Below are positions 52,489 through 60,315 of a DNA stretch of 64,000 nt, one piece after another. Origin of the DNA: an uncultured Bacteroidales bacterium (lineage in GTDB: Bacteria > Bacteroidota > Bacteroidia > Bacteroidales > Bacteroidaceae); assembly GCA_902768125.1 (NCBI GenBank), contig CACXKA010000013.1, positions 62,001-126,000 on the forward strand. The letters run 5' to 3'. A program made the position numbers and the translations under genes. Under the pieces are notes generated by a model. It worked only from the letters and a program-made list of their open reading frames with translations, was not told the DNA's origin and searched no databases. How positions within the stretch are numbered: the stretch's first letter is position 1; each line of letters starts with the position of its first letter.

Positions 52489-53853
52489 TCACTTCTTCAG
52501 ATTCATGGATTCAACAATCGGGTTACGCAAACTCAGCCAAGCAGGGATGAGCGTCGCCATCAGGTTCACCACCGCACAAACCAAGAAGGCGATGAGGAAG
52601 ATAAGAGGCGAGAAGAGCATTTCGCCCTGCACCAATGGTTCAACCGTCTGATTGGGTATATTGCCCAAAGCGAAGAATGCCCACGAACGGAAAACATAGA
52701 GCAGGAGCCAAGTGATGACGAGTCCAACCAGACCACCACACAAGGTGAGCACAAGGTTTTCGCTGATGACCTGATGCATCAGTTCACACTTCTTGGCTCC
52801 AAACGCCTTCCTTACACCCATCTCGGGTAAACGCCGTTTCATGCGAGCCGCCACCAGTCCGCTCAGGTTGAGAGCAGGCACAAGCAAGAGGACAAACACT
52901 TTGGGTAAGAGCGCAAGGAAGATGTCCTTCCAAGAGGAGAGATCCAGTCCTCTCGACATCATGAGCTGGGCATGAGAGCAGACCTGAAGGTCGTATTCCC
53001 ATTTCTTGTCGCTCATGTTCAGTCGATGCACTTTTTCCTTCAAAAAGTCCCGCACATCATCGATGGTGTAACCCTTCTTCAGCACCACCACCATCCTTCT
53101 GGAATCACCATATTCGCAAGGGAAAAATAGCTGCCCATAGCTTTCAGAGGCGATGGACGAGGTGGGCTCAATCACGCCCACAATCCGAAGGCAGGCGCTG
53201 TCATAATAGTTCAGTATTTTGCCCACTGGATTCACACCCTTGCCGAAAAGTTTCTCTGCCACATCTAAACTGATTATAGCGATGCTGACATCTGGAGCGG
53301 CATTCTCTCCAGTCAGCAAACCCTCAGCATCAGTAAAGGGACGGCCATACACGAACTTGTGATGATAAATCTTGAAGAAATTGGCATCCACACTCCTCAT
53401 CGCCACAGGCAGAATCTTCTTGCCGTCCTCCATCCGCAGATATAACTTCCGAGCACCCATGTCCTCCATACGGGTCAGACAACCCGCTATCTCAGCACAC
53501 GGCATCTTGTAGAACCACTCACGAATCAGGGTGTCCGGAAAGGCATAATGCTTATAATTTCCACCTTCTTCAACTGTATGCTCAACGCCTTCCCGCATGT
53601 AGGCATTCATTGTCACATACACCGTCCTGCTTCTGTTCACTTCTGGCTCGATGTCCGCCAGTTTCGCGTAATACACCACAGCAATCACCATCGTGAAGGC
53701 AATCGCCAACGCTGTGCCCGCAATATAAATGGCGGAGAACAGCCGCTCCTCCTTCATCATGTGGAGGGCTTGACGGAAATAAAGAGACCCTCCCCTCACC
53801 CTCCCTGCGAGGGAGGGAGTAGAATGTTTCAACTCAAATATATTTTTCATCAT
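52489..53853 (-). CDS. FtsX-type ABC permease, type B (first pair, repeat-altered N-terminus)
   Basis: A 454-residue type B permease, first gene of the permease operon. From residue 24 it matches its paralogue at 46471 (YFRQALHMMKEERLFS), but the start MMKNIFELKHSTPSLAGRVR is unlike the paralogues' short M-x-KLLLYVRQAL. Residues 12-23 (TPSLAGRVRGGS) are coded exactly by one arm of a 36-bp inverted repeat. The rest of the protein is intact. The altered N-terminus lies in the cytoplasm ahead of the first helix and is probably tolerated. Confidence 0.9.
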   Translation of the reverse strand: MMKNIFELKHSTPSLAGRVRGGSLYFRQALHMMKEERLFSAIYIAGTALAIAFTMVIAVVYYAKLADIEPEVNRSRTVYVTMNAYMREGVEHTVEEGGNYKHYAFPDTLIREWFYKMPCAEIAGCLTRMEDMGARKLYLRMEDGKKILPVAMRSVDANFFKIYHHKFVYGRPFTDAEGLLTGENAAPDVSIAIISLDVAEKLFGKGVNPVGKILNYYDSACLRIVGVIEPTSSIASESYGQLFFPCEYGDSRRMVVVLKKGYTIDDVRDFLKEKVHRLNMSDKKWEYDLQVCSHAQLMMSRGLDLSSWKDIFLALLPKVFVLLLVPALNLSGLVAARMKRRLPEMGVRKAFGAKKCELMHQVISENLVLTLCGGLVGLVITWLLLYVFRSWAFFALGNIPNQTVEPLVQGEMLFSPLIFLIAFLVCAVVNLMATLIPAWLSLRNPIVESMNLKK

Positions 53854-53935
53854 AAATACAGATATAGGAGCATGTCACTCCGTTGTTTTATAAGTAACCA
53901 CTCCCTCCCTCGCAGGGAGGGTGAGGGGAGGGTCT
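53785..53935. repeat. 36-bp perfect inverted repeat spanning leader and start codon
   Basis: Arms 53785-53820 and 53900-53935 are exact reverse complements; the 79-bp interior contains the permease ATG. The outer arm begins about 15 bp after the predicted sigma-54 promoter. Each arm has inner GGGAGGG/CCCTCCC symmetry, reminiscent of repeats coding SLAGRVRGG-type peptides that I recall from other Bacteroidetes genomes. Confidence 0.95.
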
Positions 53936-53949
53936 TCTCCTCAATACAA

Positions 53950-53965
53950 TACAAAGAACGTGCCA
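53950..53965 (-). promoter_or_regulatory. sigma-54-type promoter of the permease operon
   Basis: Minus strand TGGCACGTTCTTTGTA fits TGGCACG-N4-TTGCA except C to T in the -12 element. It lies about 97 bp upstream of the first permease start, and 40-80 bp downstream of two palindromes. Confidence 0.75.
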
Positions 53966-54006
53966 GAAGGTTAAGTCACTGATAATCAGTAGTAGCTAAA
54001 AAAACA

Positions 54007-54046
54007 AGTGTCCATTTCTGGACACTCTACTGTTCGGAAATGGACA
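54007..54046. promoter_or_regulatory. paired activator sites upstream of the permease operon
   Basis: Perfect palindrome AGTGTCCATTTCTGGACACT (54007-54026) and a weaker site TGTTCGGAAATGGACA (54031-54046), centres 22 bp apart. The first is identical to the one at 59635. Likely sites for the response regulator at 55346. Confidence 0.75.
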
Positions 54047-54070
54047 TTCTTGTTATGGGATCGAAGGAAT

Positions 54071-55306
54071 TTATGGGAACACGATGGTGAAACGTGTTAA
54101 GCCATCCTCCGGGCTGGTCAGCAGGGTGAAGGTGCAGCCGTGCTTGGTGAGGATGTCGCGAATCAGAAGCAATCCAAGCCCTTGTCCTTGGGGTTTGGTG
54201 GAATAGAAAGGCGTGAAGAGATGAGGCGCCACTTCGGGCGAGATGCCACGTCCATTGTCGGTTATAATGAGGGTCTTGGGTTGGGTCTCTATGCGGATTT
54301 CACCCTCACCACTGATGCTTTCGATGGCGTTCTTCACAATGTTTACAAGCACCTGTTGGAACAATGTGGTGTCCAGATGGACAGGTGTGGCTTCATCAGT
54401 GAGGTTGAGGGTCAGATGGATGTGGTGGGTTTGGCAGAGCCCTTCGAGGAAGGAGTGGCAAGTCTCCACCTCTTCGCTCAGGTCGCAAAGGGTGAGTTGA
54501 GGCTCTGGCACTTTCACCACATTGGCAAAGCGAGTGACGAACTCCGCCATCTTCTGGGTACGTTCGCGACTGGCATCAAGCGCTTCTTGTGCCGTGTTGC
54601 CTTGAAGTTCCGTTTGGATAAGGTCTAACGTACTCACAATGCCTGCCACATTATTATTGACTTCATGCGCAATCATACGAATCACCTTTTCGTAGGCTGC
54701 TTTTTCTGCCTTCATCACCTCGGAAGTGAGCGACTCAATCAGGAAGAAGGGGTGCTGATAGCCGCGGTCGAGGAAGGAAAGATGAGAGAGGTGGTAGATT
54801 TGGGAGTTGCTCAGTCGGAGCGTTGTTTCTTCCCCTAAGGGTAAGGATTTCATGGCTTCCGTGAGTGCGGGCGTGAGCATCTGCTTAGCCGCAGGATTCA
54901 TCGTCTTGATATTGCCTGAAAGGTCGCACAAGACAACGCCCATCGGAGAAGCTTCGATGAGCAGGTTGAGGAAGGTATTTTGTTCGTCGAGCTTTAAGTG
55001 TTCATCACGTAGTCGTGTGATGAGCGCATTGAAGGTCTTGACGATTTCGTCTGTCTCCCGCTGTCCAGAGGGGGAAAGCGTGGTGCTCATGTCTTGGTCG
55101 CGCAGCAGTTCCATGCCGCTGGTCAGCGTATCAATAGGACGGATGACCTTGCGGTAGAAGAAAATCAGATAGCAGATCACCACTACCAACACTCCCTCCG
55201 CCACGTAGAAAATGACGGGGCGGATGCTGAATGTCAACCACATCAAAGCGGCTAACACACCCACAATGATGAGGGTAAGCAGGAAGAAGTAATACGTTAT
55301 CTTCAT
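54071..55306 (-). CDS. sensor histidine kinase with minimal periplasmic part
   Basis: A 411-residue kinase. Two adjacent helices (~4-26 and ~31-51) leave only about four residues (SIRP) outside, then HAMP (~52-105), PAS (~110-190), H-box IAHEVNNNVAG, N-box NIVKNAIESI, G-boxes DNGRGISPE and GQGLGL. Lack of a sensory domain means it must sense within the membrane, inside the cell, or through a partner such as the permeases, as in Bce-type systems. It follows the response regulator by 39 bp and ends before the permease operon. Confidence 0.92.
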   Translation of the reverse strand: MKITYYFFLLTLIIVGVLAALMWLTFSIRPVIFYVAEGVLVVVICYLIFFYRKVIRPIDTLTSGMELLRDQDMSTTLSPSGQRETDEIVKTFNALITRLRDEHLKLDEQNTFLNLLIEASPMGVVLCDLSGNIKTMNPAAKQMLTPALTEAMKSLPLGEETTLRLSNSQIYHLSHLSFLDRGYQHPFFLIESLTSEVMKAEKAAYEKVIRMIAHEVNNNVAGIVSTLDLIQTELQGNTAQEALDASRERTQKMAEFVTRFANVVKVPEPQLTLCDLSEEVETCHSFLEGLCQTHHIHLTLNLTDEATPVHLDTTLFQQVLVNIVKNAIESISGEGEIRIETQPKTLIITDNGRGISPEVAPHLFTPFYSTKPQGQGLGLLLIRDILTKHGCTFTLLTSPEDGLTRFTIVFP

Positions 55307-55345
55307 TTCTTCAATTATTCAATCGCATCTTTCAATTTTCAACTT

Positions 55346-56758
55346 TCAAAGTCCATGTTTTTCTATCTTACGATAGAGTGCTCCACGACTGATGCCCAGT
55401 TCCTTGGCCACCAGCGAGAGATTACCGTTATGTTTCGCAATGGCAGCAGCGATGGAGGCACGTTCTATTTCTTCAAGCGTAGCCCTCTGCCCCCCAAAGG
55501 GAATGGGCTGTCGCGATGTTTCGTGTTCTGAAGGTTGATAGGCAGCCTTGAAATCATTGGCTGCTAACACCTTTTCTTCCCCTTGGGGAGCTGGGGAACT
55601 CATCAGCATTGTCCTTTCCACCAAGTTCTTCAACTCTCTGATATTCCCAAGGAAGGGTAAAGTCTGGAGATACTGAATAGCTTCGTTGGATGCCGAAGCG
55701 GGTGGAAATCCGTTGGCAGCACAGGTTTGACGGATAAAGTGCTCAACCAACAGGGGAATATCCTCTTTCCGTTCACGCAAGGGTGCTAGTTGCAGGTGGA
55801 TGATGTTGATGCGATAGAAGAGGTCTTCGCGGAAGGTCTTGTCGTTGACCATCTGACGGAGGTCGGCATTGGTGGCACATACCACACGCACATCAGCCCG
55901 TCGTGTCACGCTGTCGCCCAACACCTCGTAGGTCTGGTCTTGCAGCACACGCAACAGTTTCACCTGACTCGCCAGTTCCAACTCACCAATCTCATCGAGG
56001 AAAATAGTACCTCCCTTTGCCAGTTCGAAACGCCCCGTTCGGTCGTTTTTGGCATCGGTGAAGCTTCCCTTCTTATGTCCAAACATCTCGCTTTCAAACA
56101 GGGAAGTCGAAATGCCACCGAGGTTCACCTTCACAAAGGGTTTCCCATTCCTTCGGCTCTGCTCGTGGATGAACTGAGCAACGAGTTCCTTACCCGTACC
56201 CGACTCACCCGTGATGAGCACCGGTGCATTGGTTTGTGCCACATGTTGGGCTGTGGCGAGGACGGAAAGGAAAGAAGAGGAGCGGCCAATGAGCCCCCCA
56301 GCCCCCGAAGGGGGAGGGCATCCGCCGTGTTGGTCATTACTCCCATTAGGTACATCGCGATAGCCCTCCCCCTTCGGGGGCTGGGGGGCACTCAATGCGA
56401 TTGCCGTTTCTATTCTATCCATCAGCACCCCATTGTCCCAGGGCTTCGTGATGAAATCGAAAGCTCCGTTGCGCATTCCTTGCACTGCCAAGTCGATGGT
56501 GCCCCATGCAGTCATGAGGATGACGGGTACATCGGGTCGGAACACCTTTACTTGTTTCAGCAGGGTGAGTCCCTCTTCGCCATCGGTGGCAAGGGTATAG
56601 TTCATGTCCATCAGCACCAGTTCCAAGTTGGGATGGTTGCGTACCACCTCCATTGCTTCTGCTGGATTTTCAGCACGCATCACTTCGTGGTTGTTGCGTT
56701 CCAGCAGCAGGGTCAGTGCCACACGGATGGCTCTATCGTCGTCAACAATCAGAATCAT
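55346..56758 (-). CDS. sigma-54-dependent response regulator
   Basis: A 470-residue NtrC-type regulator: receiver (1-120) with acidic triplet DDD (6-8) and phosphoacceptor D51, AAA+ domain (~156-385) with Walker A GESGTGKE (184-191), Walker B FLDE (253-256), and a Fis-type helix-turn-helix (~427-470, LGISRGALYRKIEKHG). The sigma-54 contact loop is GSFTDA (231-236) instead of canonical GAFTGA, a change I recall in Bacteroidetes. Residues 124-155 in the interdomain linker are coded by a 26-bp inverted repeat. A second, partial element codes SSPAPQGEE near 387-395. It has its own housekeeping promoter. Confidence 0.93.
   Translation of the reverse strand: MILIVDDDRAIRVALTLLLERNNHEVMRAENPAEAMEVVRNHPNLELVLMDMNYTLATDGEEGLTLLKQVKVFRPDVPVILMTAWGTIDLAVQGMRNGAFDFITKPWDNGVLMDRIETAIALSAPQPPKGEGYRDVPNGSNDQHGGCPPPSGAGGLIGRSSSFLSVLATAQHVAQTNAPVLITGESGTGKELVAQFIHEQSRRNGKPFVKVNLGGISTSLFESEMFGHKKGSFTDAKNDRTGRFELAKGGTIFLDEIGELELASQVKLLRVLQDQTYEVLGDSVTRRADVRVVCATNADLRQMVNDKTFREDLFYRINIIHLQLAPLRERKEDIPLLVEHFIRQTCAANGFPPASASNEAIQYLQTLPFLGNIRELKNLVERTMLMSSPAPQGEEKVLAANDFKAAYQPSEHETSRQPIPFGGQRATLEEIERASIAAAIAKHNGNLSLVAKELGISRGALYRKIEKHGL
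55575..55598. repeat. partial repeat element in the response regulator gene
   Basis: The sequence CTTCCCCTTGGGGAGCTGGG resembles one arm of the element at 56294-56388. It codes part of the loop before the helix-turn-helix region. Only partial similarity, so a remnant or coincidence. Confidence 0.4.
56294..56388. repeat. 26-bp inverted repeat in the receiver/AAA+ linker
   Basis: Arms 56294-56319 and 56363-56388 are exact reverse complements, each with an inner CCCCCGAAGGGGG palindrome, around 43 bp. It is read in frame as about 32 residues rich in Pro and Gly. Confidence 0.95.
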
Positions 56759-56774
56759 ATTTGTATATTTTTTG

Positions 56775-56782
56775 CAAAGGTA
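56775..56782 (-). promoter_or_regulatory. -7 element for the regulator-kinase pair
   Basis: Minus-strand TACCTTTG, 16 bp upstream of the regulator ATG. This would keep the two-component system expressed independently of sigma-54. Confidence 0.6.
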
Positions 56783-56799
56783 TGAAAAAGTTGGGAGTT

Positions 56800-58071
56800 T
56801 TATTCATTCATCCTTATCTTTTCTTTTCCTTTGAACTTTTGCATGTCACTAATCACCACGCTGTCACCTTCTTCCAATCCGTTGATCACTTCCACATAGT
56901 CGTAGTTGCATTCGCCCAAACGGACGGTACGAGGCACGAGGGTGTTGGCGTCTTTAAGGATAAACAATGTGTAGTCGCCTGCACCTGTATAGTAAGAGCC
57001 GTTGCGGATGCGCAGCACTTCTTCCTTGATGCTGGTGATGACAAAGACTTCCACTTTCAAACCTGAGCGTAGTTTGGGATGGCTGGGGTTGTCCATTGTG
57101 ACGGTGAAGGTGATGACACCATTTTGGCTGAGAGGTGTGACGGTGCTGATGATGCCAAAGAGACGTTCCTTGCCTACCTTGACGAGCACCCTGCCACCTG
57201 CCACCACACGGTCGGAATAGGTGTCGGAGATTTCACAATCCACCTTGAAGTGGGTGAGGTCGCTGATGACAGCCACTTTGCTGCCTTGTCCGACGATACT
57301 GCCGATCTCGGAACAAATGTAAGTGAGGGTTGCCTTGCGAGGCGAACGAATATTGGCACCATCGAGGGTGCGACGGGTTTCGGAGAGTCCCTTGTCGGCA
57401 ATGCCGTCCTGAAGCTGCTTCATACGGAGGTCTGCTTGGCGCACACGCACTTCGTTTTGGTATTGCTGTTTGAGTTGACGAAGTTGCATCTGTGCCGTGC
57501 GCAGGGTGATTTCTGCTTGACGCACACGGTCTTTGGTGCCTGAACCGAGGCTATCCAGATACTGCTCATTGCGCAGTTGTGCCTCCAGCTGCCCCAGTTT
57601 CATCTCCTCTACTTCTATCTGCATGCGTCGGTCGCTGAGTTGGGTTGCAGTGTTGGTGGTGAGCTGTACGAGTTGCTGCTGACGAATCTCCCGTTCGTCC
57701 AGGGCTTTCGAGTAGTTGTCCTGAGCCGATTGGAGGTCAAGCCGCAGGAGAGGCGTACCCACATCCACTGTATCACCACTGTGGGCATAGACCTCAAGTA
57801 TCTGTGCACTGATGGGCGAAATGATGACTTCCTCGAAGGCTGGCACCACCTTGCCTGTGGCTGTGATGCTCACATCAATCGTGCCCCGATCCACTTCCGA
57901 TACAATGAGGCTTTTCTTATCCACCGAGGTCATCATCAGTATGCCCAGCCAAGTGGCTATTCCCAGGATGACTGCGACAATGAGGACATATTTCCCGATT
58001 CTCACCATTCTTCTTTTGCGTTGCACGCTGACAGGAATGGCTCTGTCCATCGTTTGATTATCTGTTTTCAT
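56800..58071 (-). CDS. MacA-like periplasmic adaptor
   Basis: A 423-residue membrane-fusion protein (HlyD/MacA type): transmembrane anchor (~27-47), beta-barrel/lipoyl parts (EVYAHSGDTVDVGTPLLRLD), a long coiled-coil hairpin (~105-215), and C-terminal membrane-proximal domain. It links the inner-membrane permeases to a TolC channel. The start overlaps the tolC-like stop by ATGA. Confidence 0.92.
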   Translation of the reverse strand: MKTDNQTMDRAIPVSVQRKRRMVRIGKYVLIVAVILGIATWLGILMMTSVDKKSLIVSEVDRGTIDVSITATGKVVPAFEEVIISPISAQILEVYAHSGDTVDVGTPLLRLDLQSAQDNYSKALDEREIRQQQLVQLTTNTATQLSDRRMQIEVEEMKLGQLEAQLRNEQYLDSLGSGTKDRVRQAEITLRTAQMQLRQLKQQYQNEVRVRQADLRMKQLQDGIADKGLSETRRTLDGANIRSPRKATLTYICSEIGSIVGQGSKVAVISDLTHFKVDCEISDTYSDRVVAGGRVLVKVGKERLFGIISTVTPLSQNGVITFTVTMDNPSHPKLRSGLKVEVFVITSIKEEVLRIRNGSYYTGAGDYTLFILKDANTLVPRTVRLGECNYDYVEVINGLEEGDSVVISDMQKFKGKEKIRMNE

Positions 58072-59546
58072 TTGATCAGTTTTTCAAAATCCACGTCAAT
58101 GTTTCGGTTGTTCTCGAAGTCCCATAAGGTGATGGAACGTATCTGATAATAATAATACCAGTAATTGAAGAGTTGCGAGATTCGGTTCTGCCGCGCCACA
58201 TCCTTGGCGGTTTGGGCATCGGAGAGTTCGAGGGTGGAGATGGTGCCAATCTTGAAGGTCTCCACGTTGGTGTGGTAACGGCTTCGGGCAATGGTGTCCG
58301 CCTCTTCAGCGATGCGCAGCTGCTGGCGCTGGTGGTTGAACTGTTCGGTCAGTACGAAGAGGTCCTGACGAAATTCCTGTGACTGCTGACGGATCTGGTT
58401 GCGCACGATTTCGCGGTTACTCTCTGCCACCTTCACCTGTCCACGCCGTTTACCCCAATCGAGCAAGGGCAACGACACACCCACCTGCACCACTTCCTTA
58501 CTGAGCAGGTCGCGGTAGGCGTCGTTCATCCGGGAGGCAGTGCCCGTGTAACCCACTTGTGCATAGAGGGTCACACTCCGTAGGTTGCCCTTAGCGAATG
58601 CCACCGACTCGTCTGCCTGCAGTTGACGACGTCGCATGGTGGTGGCGAAGGCGTTATTCTCCAAAGCGTGGTTGAGCACATTGTCATATATCAGTGTCAC
58701 TTCGGGGATGTTGTCGGGCACGATGGGCACAATGTCCTCCTCCACATCGAGAAAGGATTTCAGTTCAAACATCCTTGCCTTCCGATGGCTCTCTACATTG
58801 GTGAGTGCCGACTGTGCGTTCAGCATTTGCAGGCGCATTTGCAGGACATCATTCTGGCTGATGCTGCCCATCTCGCGCTTTGCTTTCGCCACCTCGTAGA
58901 GCTTCTCGGCATTCTGTAGGTTCTGCTCGGCAATATTCACGTTCTCATTTGCCAACAGGAGGTCGAAGAAGAGGTTGATGGCGCGCATTGCCACCTGTTC
59001 TGTTGCCGTGAGGAACGAAGCCTTCGCCTCCCGATAGCGCAGGGGTTCAATGCGTTTGTCCCACTTCACCGTGTTCACCCCAAACAGGGGTTGGCTTAGT
59101 GTCAAGGCAATGGGCATGCTCATGAACTGATTCTTGCTGCCTGAAGTAACGCCGCTCATCTGGCGCAGCCAATCCAGCGAAGACTCCATCGACAGCGTAC
59201 CGCCCGTAAGTCCAATCTTCTGGCTTATATGCAGCGAACCATCCAGTTCCATGTAGTCGTTTCTCACATACGAGTGGGTGCCATCCTCGCGCTGATAAGT
59301 GCTGTACCGCTTGTTGTAGGTCGGCACACTCGCCGACAGCGACACCTCGGGCAACAGATCTGCCTTGTAACTGCGCCATGCCCAATAGGCAGATTTCAGT
59401 TCGCCCAGCGCCACCGTTGCCTCCACACTCCGCTGTCGCGCCATCAGGATGCAGTCGTCGAGGTTCAGTCGGAGAGTGTCCCCTTCGGCATGTCCCATTT
59501 GTGTCAGGAGGCACACCATCATTAAAATCACTGTTCTTTTCTTCAT
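58068..59546 (-). CDS. TolC-like outer-membrane efflux protein
   Basis: A 492-residue outer-membrane channel with signal peptide (MKKRTVILMMVCLLTQMGHA) and two OEP repeats of long helices with the strand segments between. The start at ATG 59546 is preferred over the longest frame (59582), which would overlap the sigma-54-like promoter. It heads the tolC-macA operon. Confidence 0.9.
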   Translation of the reverse strand: MKKRTVILMMVCLLTQMGHAEGDTLRLNLDDCILMARQRSVEATVALGELKSAYWAWRSYKADLLPEVSLSASVPTYNKRYSTYQREDGTHSYVRNDYMELDGSLHISQKIGLTGGTLSMESSLDWLRQMSGVTSGSKNQFMSMPIALTLSQPLFGVNTVKWDKRIEPLRYREAKASFLTATEQVAMRAINLFFDLLLANENVNIAEQNLQNAEKLYEVAKAKREMGSISQNDVLQMRLQMLNAQSALTNVESHRKARMFELKSFLDVEEDIVPIVPDNIPEVTLIYDNVLNHALENNAFATTMRRRQLQADESVAFAKGNLRSVTLYAQVGYTGTASRMNDAYRDLLSKEVVQVGVSLPLLDWGKRRGQVKVAESNREIVRNQIRQQSQEFRQDLFVLTEQFNHQRQQLRIAEEADTIARSRYHTNVETFKIGTISTLELSDAQTAKDVARQNRISQLFNYWYYYYQIRSITLWDFENNRNIDVDFEKLIK

Positions 59547-59577
59547 ATTTTTTATGATTAATGATGCTCTCCTTTGG

Positions 59578-59593
59578 AACAAAACACATGCCT
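59578..59593 (-). promoter_or_regulatory. sigma-54-like promoter of the tolC/macA operon
   Basis: Minus strand AGGCATGTGTTTTGTT. It aligns base for base with the permease promoter at 53950 (GG at -24, TTGT at -12, same spacing), although it is a weaker match to consensus. The transcript would start about 20 bases before the tolC-like ATG. Confidence 0.65.
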
Positions 59594-59634
59594 GAATTCT
59601 AACTTGTTGGTTCCCAATGGCTCAAATCAAAAAG

Positions 59635-59673
59635 AGTGTCCATTTCTGGACACTCACTGTCCAAAAATGGACA
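59635..59673. promoter_or_regulatory. paired activator sites upstream of the tolC/macA operon
   Basis: AGTGTCCATTTCTGGACACT (59635-59654) and TGTCCAAAAATGGACA (59658-59673), core starts 21 bp apart. The first is identical to the site at 54007. Confidence 0.8.
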
Positions 59674-59703
59674 CTATCAAGTTGTCAGGAACTTTGCTTT
59701 CCG

Positions 59704-59783
59704 ATAAGGCACGTTTATTTTTTTATAAGGCAGGGTTATTTTCCAATAAGGGATCCTTATTGATTAATAAGGCAGGGTTATTG
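59704..59783. repeat. four 21-bp phased repeats of ATAAGGCAGGGTTATT type
   Basis: ATAAGG begins at 59704, 59725, 59746 and 59767, exactly 21 bp apart. One unit is a perfect palindrome, AATAAGGGATCCTTATT. They lie between folA and the efflux activator sites and may be a further protein-binding array. Confidence 0.85.
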
Positions 59784-60278
59784 GAGGACGCCCTTTTTCC
59801 GTTCCAGATTCACGAATGCATATCGATAGGCGTGCTTCTCGTCTGCCTCGTGCTCTTCGCGGAAGGTTTCTGTCCATTCTTCTGCATTGATTTCGGGGAA
59901 GAAGGTGTCGGCCTTCTCGGGGGTGTCGTAGATGTAGGTGAGGCAGAGGCGGTCTGCCTTGGGCAATGCCTCTTTGTACACCGATGCCCCGCCAATGATA
60001 TAGACCTCTCCTTCGCAGGCAGCGAGGGCGGCGTTGAGGGTGGGGAAGAGTTCGGCACCTGGGAAGTCCTCTGCCTTTCCCCTGCGGGAAAGCACGATGT
60101 TGCGGCGGTTGGGTAGGGCGCCTTTGGGAAGACTCTCGAAGGTGCGTCTGCCCATGATGATGGTGTTGCCTGTGGTGAGTGCCTTGAAGCGCTTCAGGTC
60201 GTTGGGCAACCAATAGATTAGTTTGTTCTCAAAACCAATCGCCCTGTTCTCTGCTATTGCTACAATGATGGATAACAT
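59778..60278 (-). CDS. folA: dihydrofolate reductase
   Basis: Reduces dihydrofolate to tetrahydrofolate with NADPH. The 166-residue protein starts MLSIIVAIAENRAIGFENKL and shows the NADPH segment GNTIIMGRRTFESLP and IGGASVYKEALP. It lies 37 bp after thyA in the same direction, the classic folate pair. Start chosen at ATG 60278; the longer frame lacks family similarity. Confidence 0.96.
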   Translation of the reverse strand: MLSIIVAIAENRAIGFENKLIYWLPNDLKRFKALTTGNTIIMGRRTFESLPKGALPNRRNIVLSRRGKAEDFPGAELFPTLNAALAACEGEVYIIGGASVYKEALPKADRLCLTYIYDTPEKADTFFPEINAEEWTETFREEHEADEKHAYRYAFVNLERKKGVLQ

Positions 60279-60315
60279 CTTAGAAGTGAAAAGTGAAAGT
60301 TGAAAGAATGATAAG

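Noticed and set aside
53548-53982. 144-residue plus-strand frame across the inverted repeat
   Set aside because: Antisense to the permease N-terminus and its leader; no promoter or family similarity.
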